DNA of 52,286 nucleotides from Chitinophagia bacterium. GTDB taxonomy: Bacteria > Bacteroidota > Bacteroidia > Chitinophagales > Chitinophagaceae. Shown one piece after another: positions 1 to 7,980 of the stretch. Where the stretch lies: positions 1 through 52,286 of the forward strand of contig RFZW01000003.1 in NCBI GenBank assembly GCA_009920495.1. The letters run 5' to 3'. Every line of letters begins with the position of its first letter. The stretch's first letter is position 1. Made by a program: the position numbers and the translations under genes. The notes under the pieces are model-generated. The model saw only the letters and a list, made by a program, of their open reading frames with translations, searched no databases and had not been told where the DNA came from.

Positions 1-1
1 A

Positions 2-2647
2 AAACCTGCGCCACAAGCAGATAAGCTAACTTTAATTCGTCGACTTAGTTTTGATATTCGTGGCATTAGTCCATCGGTTAAAGAAATCAATGATTTTGTT
101 TCAGACAAAAGTCCAAAAGCGTATGAAAACTTAGTAGATCGTTTTTTAGCAAGTGAACATTATGGGGAAAGGATGTCTGAATACTGGCTTGATGTTTCCA
201 GATTTGCAGATAGTTATGGCTACCTTGATGATAAACATTATGATCAAAGCCCTTGGCGTACATGGGTCATTAATGCGTATAATAAAAATTTACCTTTTGA
301 TAAATTTATCACTTGGCAACTAGCCGGTGATTTACTGCCAAACGCAACACAGGAGCAGGTTTTGGCTACTGGTTTTAATCGTAATCACAAACAAAATTCA
401 GAAGCGGGTATTATTGAAGAAGAATTTAGAGTCGAATATGTAACTGATCGCACCAATACCTTGGGTGCCTCTTTAATGGCAACAACATTAGGTTGTGCTA
501 AGTGCCATGATCATAAATATGATCCTGTAAGTCAAAAAGATTATTATTCCTTATTCGCATTTTTTAACAGCACTTTTGAAAAAGGCGGACCTAATTATGG
601 AAATAATGATATGGTGGCAGGACCTACATTATTACTAACAAAAAAAGAAGAAGAACTAAAAATTCAAAACTTTAAAAAGTATATCAGCCAATTAGAGTCC
701 GATTACAAATTAAATCAGGATAAAGCGATTACAGCGGCTATTCAACAAGGAGATAAAAATATTGAAACATCGCTCCAAAAAATGGTGTTGGCTAAATTAA
801 GTTTTGATAAAACAAATGAAAAAGATCCAAAGCGAACATTTTTTATTAATGAAGCTGACCCATCTATAAACGCTAGTTTTAGAAATGCAGAATTTGGGCA
901 AGGTATCAGTGGTAAATCATTAAAATATAATGACGAGACCATGGTTGCTTTCCCACCTGAAAAAATTGGAGATTTTGAGAGGTACCAGCCATTTTCATTT
1001 AGCCTTTGGTTAAAAGTTCCTGAAAATTATCCCTTAGCAACGGTTTTTCACAAATCGGATTATCATAGGTATGGTTATCAAGGCTATGATTTGGTATTGA
1101 AAAATAACCAATTAAATTTTAGGGTTATTCATAATTTTCCGCATGATGCAATTAGCGTTTTATCGCCACTTCGTTTAAAAACAAATCAATGGTATCATAT
1201 CGCCATTAGCTATAACGGTAACAGTAAAGCAAATGGTGTTGAAATGTTTGTGAATGGTGAAAAACAAACGAATCAAGTGGAATATGATCATTTGGTAAAA
1301 CACATAAAATCATTCTACAGTATACATAAAGGAGCAACTTTACCCGGTTTTGTTTTTGGACTTCGGACATTAGATCGATCAATGCCTAAAGGCGAAGTAG
1401 ACGAATTTTATTTATTCAACAATACATTGAATCAGCCCCAGGCGAAATTTTTATTTCAACAAAAGCAATTTCCTTTAAAGGGGGAGAAAGAAGATTTCGC
1501 AAAGTTGAATCCTTTATTATATGATGCACGAAAGCAATTGGCGGACTTATATGATTCAGTTCAAGAAGTAATGGTGATGGGCGATTTGCCTAAACCACGT
1601 CCTACTTATGTTTTAAATAGAGGATTGTACACAGATCCAACCACACAAGTATTTCCCAATACGCCTAATGCAATTTTATCTTTTCCCGATCATTTGCCCA
1701 AAAATAGGTACGGATTGGCGCAGTGGTTATTTATGCCCAATCATCCTTTAACCAGTAGGGTCGCAGTGAATAGAATATGGCAAATGATTTTTGGCAATGG
1801 GTTTGTAAAAACATCTGACGATTTTGGTAACCAAGGTGCCATGCCATCGCATCCTGCTTTATTGGATTATTTGTCTGTATGGTACCGTGAAAATGGTTGG
1901 AATACCAAAGCACTTCAAAAGCTAATATTTATGAGTGCTGTTTACCAACAATCATCTTTGAACGACGCTACTATAGTTAAAAAAGATCCCCAAAATATTT
2001 ATTTAAGTCGCAGCCCGCGTTATAGGTATCCTGCTGAAATGATTCGTGATAATGCTTTAGCTGTAAGTAATTTATTAGTTCAAAAAATTGGAGGTCCCAG
2101 TGTGTATCCTTATCAGCCTACTGATTTATGGGAGCAGTTAACCGATAAGGTTTGGAGATATAAATACTTGCAAGCGGAAGGGGAGGGACTATACAGAAAA
2201 AGTATTTATACTATACGGAAACGAACTAGCGTAGTTCCATTTTTACAAATATTTGATGCCGCCGATCGTACAGTTTGTACAGTGAAACGAACAGTTTCTA
2301 GTTCACCTATGCAGTCGTTGGCAATGTTGAATAATCCACAAATGATGGAGGCAGCTACACATATTGCTTTAAGGATGATGAATGAAGCAGGCGTAGTATT
2401 AAAGGACCAATTAAATTATGGATTTTTTATAATTACTGGAAGATATCCAAATGTAAAAGAATTAAATTTATTAGATAAAATGTATTCAACCGAAATGGCA
2501 CAATTTACATTACATCCTGATAAAGCAAACAAACTAATTAATATAGGTTACTTGAAACCTAACACAAGTAATAAAATTGAACTTGCAAGCTTTGCATCCA
2601 TTGCAATGGCATTAATGAATACAGATGAATTTTTAACAAGAAAATAA
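2..2647 (+). CDS. PSCyt2 (DUF1549) / LamG / PSD1 (DUF1553) protein, 5' partial
   Basis: The reading frame is open from base 2, so the true start lies left of the window. The first visible residues (ADKLTLIRRLSFDIRG, then YENLVDRFLASEHYGER) are the classic DUF1549/PSCyt2 opening. The next part carries a CxxCH haem-like motif (CAKCHDHKYDP). A LamG/concanavalin-type domain sits roughly in the middle (FSFSLWLKVPENYP to VDEFYLFN). The DUF1553/PSD1 domain fills the C-terminal half (LAQWLFMPNHPLTSRVAVNR) and ends in the family-typical MNTDEFLTRK. These proteins are common in Planctomycetes and Verrucomicrobia, are usually exported, and pair with DUF1501 proteins; their biochemical role is unproven. 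The DUF1501 gene begins 5 bp after the stop. An ATG at 173 is internal, not the start. Confidence 0.9.
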   Translation, partial: KPAPQADKLTLIRRLSFDIRGISPSVKEINDFVSDKSPKAYENLVDRFLASEHYGERMSEYWLDVSRFADSYGYLDDKHYDQSPWRTWVINAYNKNLPFDKFITWQLAGDLLPNATQEQVLATGFNRNHKQNSEAGIIEEEFRVEYVTDRTNTLGASLMATTLGCAKCHDHKYDPVSQKDYYSLFAFFNSTFEKGGPNYGNNDMVAGPTLLLTKKEEELKIQNFKKYISQLESDYKLNQDKAITAAIQQGDKNIETSLQKMVLAKLSFDKTNEKDPKRTFFINEADPSINASFRNAEFGQGISGKSLKYNDETMVAFPPEKIGDFERYQPFSFSLWLKVPENYPLATVFHKSDYHRYGYQGYDLVLKNNQLNFRVIHNFPHDAISVLSPLRLKTNQWYHIAISYNGNSKANGVEMFVNGEKQTNQVEYDHLVKHIKSFYSIHKGATLPGFVFGLRTLDRSMPKGEVDEFYLFNNTLNQPQAKFLFQQKQFPLKGEKEDFAKLNPLLYDARKQLADLYDSVQEVMVMGDLPKPRPTYVLNRGLYTDPTTQVFPNTPNAILSFPDHLPKNRYGLAQWLFMPNHPLTSRVAVNRIWQMIFGNGFVKTSDDFGNQGAMPSHPALLDYLSVWYRENGWNTKALQKLIFMSAVYQQSSLNDATIVKKDPQNIYLSRSPRYRYPAEMIRDNALAVSNLLVQKIGGPSVYPYQPTDLWEQLTDKVWRYKYLQAEGEGLYRKSIYTIRKRTSVVPFLQIFDAADRTVCTVKRTVSSSPMQSLAMLNNPQMMEAATHIALRMMNEAGVVLKDQLNYGFFIITGRYPNVKELNLLDKMYSTEMAQFTLHPDKANKLINIGYLKPNTSNKIELASFASIAMALMNTDEFLTRK

Positions 2648-2652
2648 TTGGC

Positions 2653-4050
2653 ATGCACGAAGGTATTGCACTTGGATCTTTGTTGGGATGTAACGGCAAG
2701 CCATCACAAAAAATAATTTCGCAAATCTTAGAAGAACAAAATGTTCCATTGGGGTCCCCGCATTTTTTACCAAAAGCAAAAAGGGTGATTTATTTATTTC
2801 AAAGTGGGGGTCCTTCACAAATGGAATTGTTTGATTATAAACCAAGGTTGTATGAAATGCATGGTCAGGAAATTCCAGCTTCGGTCATGGGTAAAAATCG
2901 AGTTTCTGGAATGGTAAACAATCAATATTCATTCCCATTGGCAAAACCAGCAACTAGTTTTAGTCAATTCGGAACCAACGGTACTTATGTGTCAGATTTA
3001 ATTCCACATACTGCTTCTATTATCGATGATTTGTGCGTTGTAAGGTCAATGGTTACAGATCAAATCAATCATGAGCCTGCAGTTATTTTTACACAAACTG
3101 GTAATCAATTAAGTGGCCGTCCTTGTATAGGATCATGGTTGAGCTATGGCCTGGGCAGCATGAATGAAAATTTACCTTCCTTTATTGTCTTGTTATCTAA
3201 AGGTGGCGGGGATCAGCCAATTTCAAGTGCTGCTTGGAGTAGTGGTTTTTTGCCTTCACATCATCAAGGGGTACAATTTATGACTGGAAAGGATCCCGTT
3301 TTATATTTAAATACGCCTGATGGTATTGATCGAATGGATCGTCGTCGCGCACTTGATTTTATTAAAAACTTCAATCAATTGCAAAATGAAAATTTGCATG
3401 ATCCCGAAATTGAAAGTCAAATTAATCAAGCAGAAATGGCTTACCGAATGCAATTAGCCATTCCAGATATTGCAGATTTATCCAACGAGCCACAGCATAT
3501 TTTAGATATGTATGGCGAGGATGTATTAGTGCCAGGAAGTTTTGCGCATAATTGTATTATGGCAAGACGCTTGGCCGAAAAAGATGTTCGTTTTATTCAA
3601 TTATATCATTTAGGTTGGGATCACCATGGTGCACTTGCCTCAGGAATTAAAAGAGCCACCAAACAAACCGATCAAGCATCAGCGGCATTGGTGAAAGATT
3701 TAAAACAACGTGGATTATTAGATGATACCTTGGTGATTTGGGGTGGTGAATTTGGTCGTACTAGTTTTAGTCAAGGTAAATTAACTCCAGAAGGTTTTGG
3801 TCGCGACCATCATCCTGGTGCTTATTCAATTTGGATGGCAGGTGGTGGTGTTCAACCAGGCTTAGTGTATGGGGAAACGGATGACTTCGCGCACAATGTG
3901 GTAAATGATAAAGTACATGTGCATGATTTTCAAGCCACATTAATGCATTTGTTAGGCATTGATCACGAAAAATTTATTTTCAAAACGCAAGGCCGACGCT
4001 ACCGACTTACCGATGTGTCAGGAAATGTGATACATAATTTAATTGCATGA
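2653..4050 (+). CDS. DUF1501 family protein (N-terminus shorter than family)
   Basis: DUF1501 proteins have an alkaline-phosphatase/sulfatase-like fold and usually carry a TAT signal. The body is typical: FLPKAKRVIYLFQSGGPSQMELFDYKP near residue 40, a central YHLGWDHHGAL motif, and WGGEFGRT followed by GRDHHPGAYS near the C-terminus. The start at 2653 is the first ATG after an in-frame stop at 2626. It leaves only MHEGIALGSLLGC before the mature part, so the expected twin-arginine segment (RRxFL) is missing. The remaining LLGC could act as a lipobox. The gene sits 5 bp after the PSD1 gene and overlaps the next gene by 4 bp (ATGA), so the three are probably co-transcribed. Function is unknown beyond the family. 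Confidence 0.88.
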   Translation: MHEGIALGSLLGCNGKPSQKIISQILEEQNVPLGSPHFLPKAKRVIYLFQSGGPSQMELFDYKPRLYEMHGQEIPASVMGKNRVSGMVNNQYSFPLAKPATSFSQFGTNGTYVSDLIPHTASIIDDLCVVRSMVTDQINHEPAVIFTQTGNQLSGRPCIGSWLSYGLGSMNENLPSFIVLLSKGGGDQPISSAAWSSGFLPSHHQGVQFMTGKDPVLYLNTPDGIDRMDRRRALDFIKNFNQLQNENLHDPEIESQINQAEMAYRMQLAIPDIADLSNEPQHILDMYGEDVLVPGSFAHNCIMARRLAEKDVRFIQLYHLGWDHHGALASGIKRATKQTDQASAALVKDLKQRGLLDDTLVIWGGEFGRTSFSQGKLTPEGFGRDHHPGAYSIWMAGGGVQPGLVYGETDDFAHNVVNDKVHVHDFQATLMHLLGIDHEKFIFKTQGRRYRLTDVSGNVIHNLIA

Positions 4051-5399
4051 TAACTGAATTCATTGGTCACTTCCATCCTTTAGTCGTGCACTTGCCCATT
4101 GGGATTTTAATTTTTACGTTTATACTTGAGTTAATCCAATTAAAAAATAAAACCAAATTTGATCAAGCAATTTTAATTGGTACGGTCATTGGAACCGTAT
4201 TTGCTATTGTATCTGCTACCATGGGTTGGTTATTATCATTAGATGGTGGCTATGATGAAAAATTATTAAATAACCATCAATATGCAGGTTGGATACTTTG
4301 TTTTTTATGCATACTGTTAGTTATAGTTAAAATGTTTTTTTCGGCCAATGTGTATTTTGATAATTTGAATAAGTCACTTTGGTGTATTATTATAATCGTT
4401 CTTTTTTTAGTAGGCCATTTTGGAGGTAGTATAACACATGGTGCTGATTATTTGAGTTTGGATTTATCAGCTGGGAATAAGGAAGTTAAAAAAGCGCTTT
4501 CTATAGATAGCATTTCGGCATTGCCACCAGAAAAACAAGCACAAGTCAACACCTTTGAGGGATTAATTTATCCCTTATTAGATGCGAAATGTATACAATG
4601 TCATAATAGTGAAAAGAAAAAAGGAAATTTACAGCTCACCTCCATTGATTTAATTTTAAAAGGCGGCAAAAAAGGTCCTGCATTAACTGCTTATAATGCC
4701 AATCAAAGCTTAATGATTCAACGTATGTTATTGGATCCAGCCAATGACAAACACATGCCGCCCAAGGGGAAGCCCCAATTTAATAATAAGGAAATTAATT
4801 TAATCTATTGGTGGGTGCAACATGGGGCATTAGTAAATGATAAATTAGGAAATGCTTTGTTGAATGACACTGTTAAAAATTTAATAGCTAGTAAAATAAT
4901 CCCTGCATTTCCAGCACTTTCATTACCACAAACATCTTTAGTGGATTCAAATAAGATAAATACTTTAAAGCAGTTAGGTTTAATTGTTCATCCAATTTCA
5001 AAAGGGGTGGGATATGTTGACTTAAGTGCGATGAATGCAGCATTATTAAATGATGTTCAGGCACAAAAAATTTCAATACTTGATAGTCATTTAGTTTGGT
5101 TGAATCTAGCAAACACAAAAATTACAAATAAAGGGATTGCTAATTTGAATAGTTGTAAAAACATAATTAAACTTAATGTAGCGTATACTTCGCTCAATGA
5201 TGATGCAATCAGTTTGCTGAATCAGTTTACAAAATTGAGTTATTTAAATATTGTGGGTACATCTATTACAGACAATGGGTTAGCTAAATTAAATCTGAGT
5301 AATAATTTAAAAACTATATATTGCTGGAATACTAAAATCACCCAAGGCGGTGTTGATCAATTTAGAAAGCGGTATCCAAATATTCAAATTAACTTTTAA
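4047..5399 (+). CDS. DUF2231 membrane / planctomycete cytochrome c / leucine-rich repeat protein
   Basis: The N-terminus has about four hydrophobic segments typical of DUF2231 (HFHPLVVHLPIGILIFTF). A cytochrome c-type domain follows with one haem site (CIQCHN, about residues 180-185) and a downstream HMPPKGKP region that may supply the axial Met. The C-terminal third is made of short leucine-rich repeats (NLANTKITNKGIANLNSCKN and repeats of it). This architecture is seen next to PSD1/DUF1501 genes in Planctomycetes, Verrucomicrobia and some Bacteroidota. It suggests a membrane-anchored electron carrier or binding partner for the exported PSD1 protein. It overlaps the DUF1501 stop by 4 bp. Confidence 0.85.
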   Translation: MITEFIGHFHPLVVHLPIGILIFTFILELIQLKNKTKFDQAILIGTVIGTVFAIVSATMGWLLSLDGGYDEKLLNNHQYAGWILCFLCILLVIVKMFFSANVYFDNLNKSLWCIIIIVLFLVGHFGGSITHGADYLSLDLSAGNKEVKKALSIDSISALPPEKQAQVNTFEGLIYPLLDAKCIQCHNSEKKKGNLQLTSIDLILKGGKKGPALTAYNANQSLMIQRMLLDPANDKHMPPKGKPQFNNKEINLIYWWVQHGALVNDKLGNALLNDTVKNLIASKIIPAFPALSLPQTSLVDSNKINTLKQLGLIVHPISKGVGYVDLSAMNAALLNDVQAQKISILDSHLVWLNLANTKITNKGIANLNSCKNIIKLNVAYTSLNDDAISLLNQFTKLSYLNIVGTSITDNGLAKLNLSNNLKTIYCWNTKITQGGVDQFRKRYPNIQINF

Positions 5400-5400
5400 A

Positions 5401-6195
5401 ATGAGTCTACCATCAAGAGATAAAATTGTTATGGGTACTGCGGGCTTAGCAGGAATTTGGGGCCCGGTGAATTTTGCAGAATCTGAACAAACTATTCACT
5501 ATGCATTGGAGCAAGGTATTTATCATTTTGATACTTCGCCAGCATATGCTGATGCAGAATCCATTTTAGGAAAAGCTTTGTACACTTGGAAAGGGATAAA
5601 GCCTTTTATTAGCACCAAAGCTGGAAAATTAAAAGCAGACAATCCGGATGCCGACACCTATGATTTTTCTCCTGCTGGATTAATTAGAAGTGTTTCTGAA
5701 AGTTTGGAAACATTGAAAGTGTCTAGTATTGATGTGCTTTTTTTACATGATCCAACAGGATTAAAATTGCATGAAATACAAGCAGCCATAGATACTTTAC
5801 TTGAGATTAAATCAAATGGTTGGGCTAAAGCAATTGGTATTGGCGGCAATTATGGAGTAGACTTTAATCCATATGTATCATCTAAGTATTTTGATCATTT
5901 TATGGGCTATAATCGATTTAATATTTTAAATCAAGAGGCATTAACGAATGAATATCTAGCATTGCAAAACCAGCAAATTAACATTTGGCAAGCAAGCCCC
6001 TTGTATATGGGTTTGTTGGGTAGTAAATTAGAAACGTATATCAAGGAGCAGCCTTCATGGATTCCAGCTAGAGATTTACAAAGAGCAAAAGAATTAAATG
6101 TCTATTGTAAAAAAACAAGCGTTAGTATTTCAGCTTTGGCCTTACATTTTGTTTATGAAAATCCCCTTATTCACATACCTGATTTTACTATATAA
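5401..6195 (+). CDS. aldo/keto reductase, C-terminally truncated
   Basis: This is a TIM-barrel NAD(P)H-dependent sugar or aldehyde oxidoreductase. The catalytic tetrad is recognisable: D44 and Y49 in FDTSPAYADAE, K73 in ISTKAGK and H116 in LFLHDPT. I place the start at the ATG at 5401, one base after the upstream stop, because the longer reading from 5350 runs inside the preceding gene and adds non-family residues. The protein is about 264 residues, against about 300-330 for family members. It stops right after ALHFVYENPLIHIPDFTI, where relatives continue through the cofactor-binding last strands and helices. No continuation is found in the other frames before the next gene. Relatives include L-fucose and D-threo-aldose dehydrogenases, but the substrate is not determinable here. 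Confidence 0.8.
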   Translation: MSLPSRDKIVMGTAGLAGIWGPVNFAESEQTIHYALEQGIYHFDTSPAYADAESILGKALYTWKGIKPFISTKAGKLKADNPDADTYDFSPAGLIRSVSESLETLKVSSIDVLFLHDPTGLKLHEIQAAIDTLLEIKSNGWAKAIGIGGNYGVDFNPYVSSKYFDHFMGYNRFNILNQEALTNEYLALQNQQINIWQASPLYMGLLGSKLETYIKEQPSWIPARDLQRAKELNVYCKKTSVSISALALHFVYENPLIHIPDFTI

Positions 6196-6231
6196 GCGTA
6201 TTTTTTAAGTTTAATTTTTGCCTATAATTGT

Positions 6232-6249
6232 CAAAAAAGTATAGCAATT
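6232..6249 (+). promoter_or_regulatory. candidate operator shared with the susC upstream region
   Basis: The 18-mer CAAAAAAGTATAGCAATT lies 88 bp before the mutarotase-like gene. Fifteen of its 18 bases match CAAAAAAGTACAATAATT at 25013-25030, in the region between the AraC-family regulator and susC. Both copies are followed within about 30 bp by TTGTCAAT. I infer a common regulator, most simply the AraC protein at 24071-24943. The A-rich core also occurs before the globin gene (near 44645), so specificity is not certain. Confidence 0.35.
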
Positions 6250-6336
6250 AGCTATTTTGTCAATAGGAATGTTATTCAATTTAATATTATTTTGTAGTAG
6301 TCACTTAAGTTGCTGATTTATAAACCAATATGACTT

Positions 6337-6798
6337 ATGCGTTCTCCATTAAATAGTTTTCTTAAGTGTGTTGCGTCACTTTTATTAATCATTTCTTTAT
6401 TTATTAATTGTACGCCAAATTTAACGCAATCAGTTCCTTTAACAACCGTTGTAATGATGACTAATTTGGTGCCAGACTCGGCAGTGTATCATTTTTATGA
6501 TTCATTACATAGTAGTAAGAGTGTTTGGCCAGCTATAAAAAAAGCGAATGAGTTGAGTGGGATAAAGGAAATTAAAATATATCGATTTGAGGATAAAGTG
6601 GTTATGGAATATAGTTATCCAGAAGGCGCTGATTTAGCAAAGATGGATTCCTTGTATTTATCCGCAGATACGAGTGTGAAAATTTGGAATCAGATGATGT
6701 CAAATATACAAAGAGCACTTCCGGGTGTTGATACTGCAAAAAAATGGTCAAAAATGAATTTGATACATCACTATAGCAATGGAAATTATTTAAAATAA
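6337..6798 (+). CDS. lipoprotein of the L-rhamnose mutarotase (RhaM/DUF718) family
   Basis: Residues from about 35 onward fit the small ferredoxin-like RhaM fold: LVPDSAVYHFYDSLHSS, then VWPAIKKANELSGIKEIKIYRF, then IWNQMMSNIQRALPGVD and WSKMNLIHHY near the end. RhaM interconverts the alpha and beta anomers of L-rhamnose; relatives act on L-fucose. Unlike the usual cytoplasmic enzyme, this one starts with a hydrophobic stretch ending in LFINC, which reads as a lipoprotein or Sec signal, so it is probably exported. It begins the gene run that continues into the enolase-superfamily enzyme 17 bp downstream. A 141-bp gap before it contains the candidate operator and probably a promoter. Confidence 0.72.
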   Translation: MRSPLNSFLKCVASLLLIISLFINCTPNLTQSVPLTTVVMMTNLVPDSAVYHFYDSLHSSKSVWPAIKKANELSGIKEIKIYRFEDKVVMEYSYPEGADLAKMDSLYLSADTSVKIWNQMMSNIQRALPGVDTAKKWSKMNLIHHYSNGNYLK

Positions 6799-6815
6799 AA
6801 CAACACAACTCTAAG

Positions 6816-7943
6816 ATGTTATTTATTGAAGACTATGAAATATATACATTACAAATTCCTCTAGGACGTGTCATAGGCGATAATAATTGCCATTATGATG
6901 AAATAGAAGTATTGTGCATTAATCTTAAAACCAATCATGGTCATATGGGTTGGGGTTATGCTGAATCTGTATGGAAGGGAACTTTTACAAGAGGCGCATG
7001 GTATATCAAGCAATTGCCTAGCCATAGTGAATTGGATGTGTTATTTCAGCAAACTTGGTGGCCAATATTAAAAAATCAAGATCCCAATAATTTAGAATTA
7101 ATAAGAAAAAATTTTCATTCTGGACTTTCACAAATGGATGCATCTATCCGTTTGGCTATTTGGGATTTGATGGCACAGGATAAAAATGTGCCACTCTATA
7201 AATTACTTAATCCTACTTGTATTAAACAAGAGGCTTTAAGTTATGGAAGTATTTTAGACTATCCATTAAACGATGATGAAACAGTTGCACTAACAAAAAA
7301 CTTTTTAAACCGCGGCTTTTCAATTATCAAAATAAAAATTGGAGCTCCTGATGTAGCGCGCGATATAGCGCGAATTAAGTTAATACAATCTGTAGCAGGG
7401 AATAGCATAAAATTAACAGCAGATGCAAATGAGGCATGGACTTGGCAAATAGCCCTGGACCGTATTGAAGCTTATCAAAAAAATGGCATACAACTCGAAT
7501 ACATTGAAGATCCTTTGCCTAATGATGATATAAAGGGGTTCAAGGAACTAACATCTCGAAGCCCCATTCCTATTATTGGGCATGACTATATTAATAATTT
7601 TGAACAAATAAATGAATTCGTAAACGAAGGTGGTATCAATGGCATAAGAACCGGTAAGGATATTGACTATTCACTTCAGTGTATTGCCCTTGCAACAAAG
7701 CACAATTTGCCGGTTTATTTAGGAAATTCAATTTTTGAAATTAATGCGCATCTTGCATTGGCATTTGACCAAGTCAATAGAACAGAATTCTCTTTACTAA
7801 ATACAAACGATATTATAGAGCAACCCATTGTTTTTAAAAATGGGAACTTACAAGCACCTATTGAGATAGGACATGGCTTATATCCAATAATGAACAAATT
7901 GATTTTATCATCTGAACCAGATAAATTAAGAACAGCTTTATAG
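6816..7943 (+). CDS. mandelate racemase / muconate lactonizing enzyme family protein (enolase superfamily)
   Basis: The 375-residue protein has an N-terminal capping domain and a C-terminal barrel. The barrel has K172-x-K174 (SIIKIKIG), metal ligands D203 (TADANEAW) and E231 (YIEDPLP), and H256-D257 (IIGHDY). Further catalytic-type residues lie near K281. Enzymes of this family abstract a proton alpha to a carboxylate and often dehydrate acid sugars (for example fuconate, rhamnonate, galactonate) or epimerise. In a cluster with mannonate dehydratase-like genes, a sugar-acid dehydratase is the simplest guess, but the specificity is not readable. It follows the mutarotase by 17 bp and precedes the solute-binding-like gene by 37 bp. 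Confidence 0.85.
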   Translation: MLFIEDYEIYTLQIPLGRVIGDNNCHYDEIEVLCINLKTNHGHMGWGYAESVWKGTFTRGAWYIKQLPSHSELDVLFQQTWWPILKNQDPNNLELIRKNFHSGLSQMDASIRLAIWDLMAQDKNVPLYKLLNPTCIKQEALSYGSILDYPLNDDETVALTKNFLNRGFSIIKIKIGAPDVARDIARIKLIQSVAGNSIKLTADANEAWTWQIALDRIEAYQKNGIQLEYIEDPLPNDDIKGFKELTSRSPIPIIGHDYINNFEQINEFVNEGGINGIRTGKDIDYSLQCIALATKHNLPVYLGNSIFEINAHLALAFDQVNRTEFSLLNTNDIIEQPIVFKNGNLQAPIEIGHGLYPIMNKLILSSEPDKLRTAL

Positions 7944-7980
7944 TTAGGGACTATTTTCAAAACTCTTTTTAATTTATAAA

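Noticed and set aside
173-2647. ATG at 173 as the start of the PSD1 gene
   Set aside because: The frame is open to base 2 and the upstream codons encode clear DUF1549 family sequence, so the gene continues beyond the left edge.
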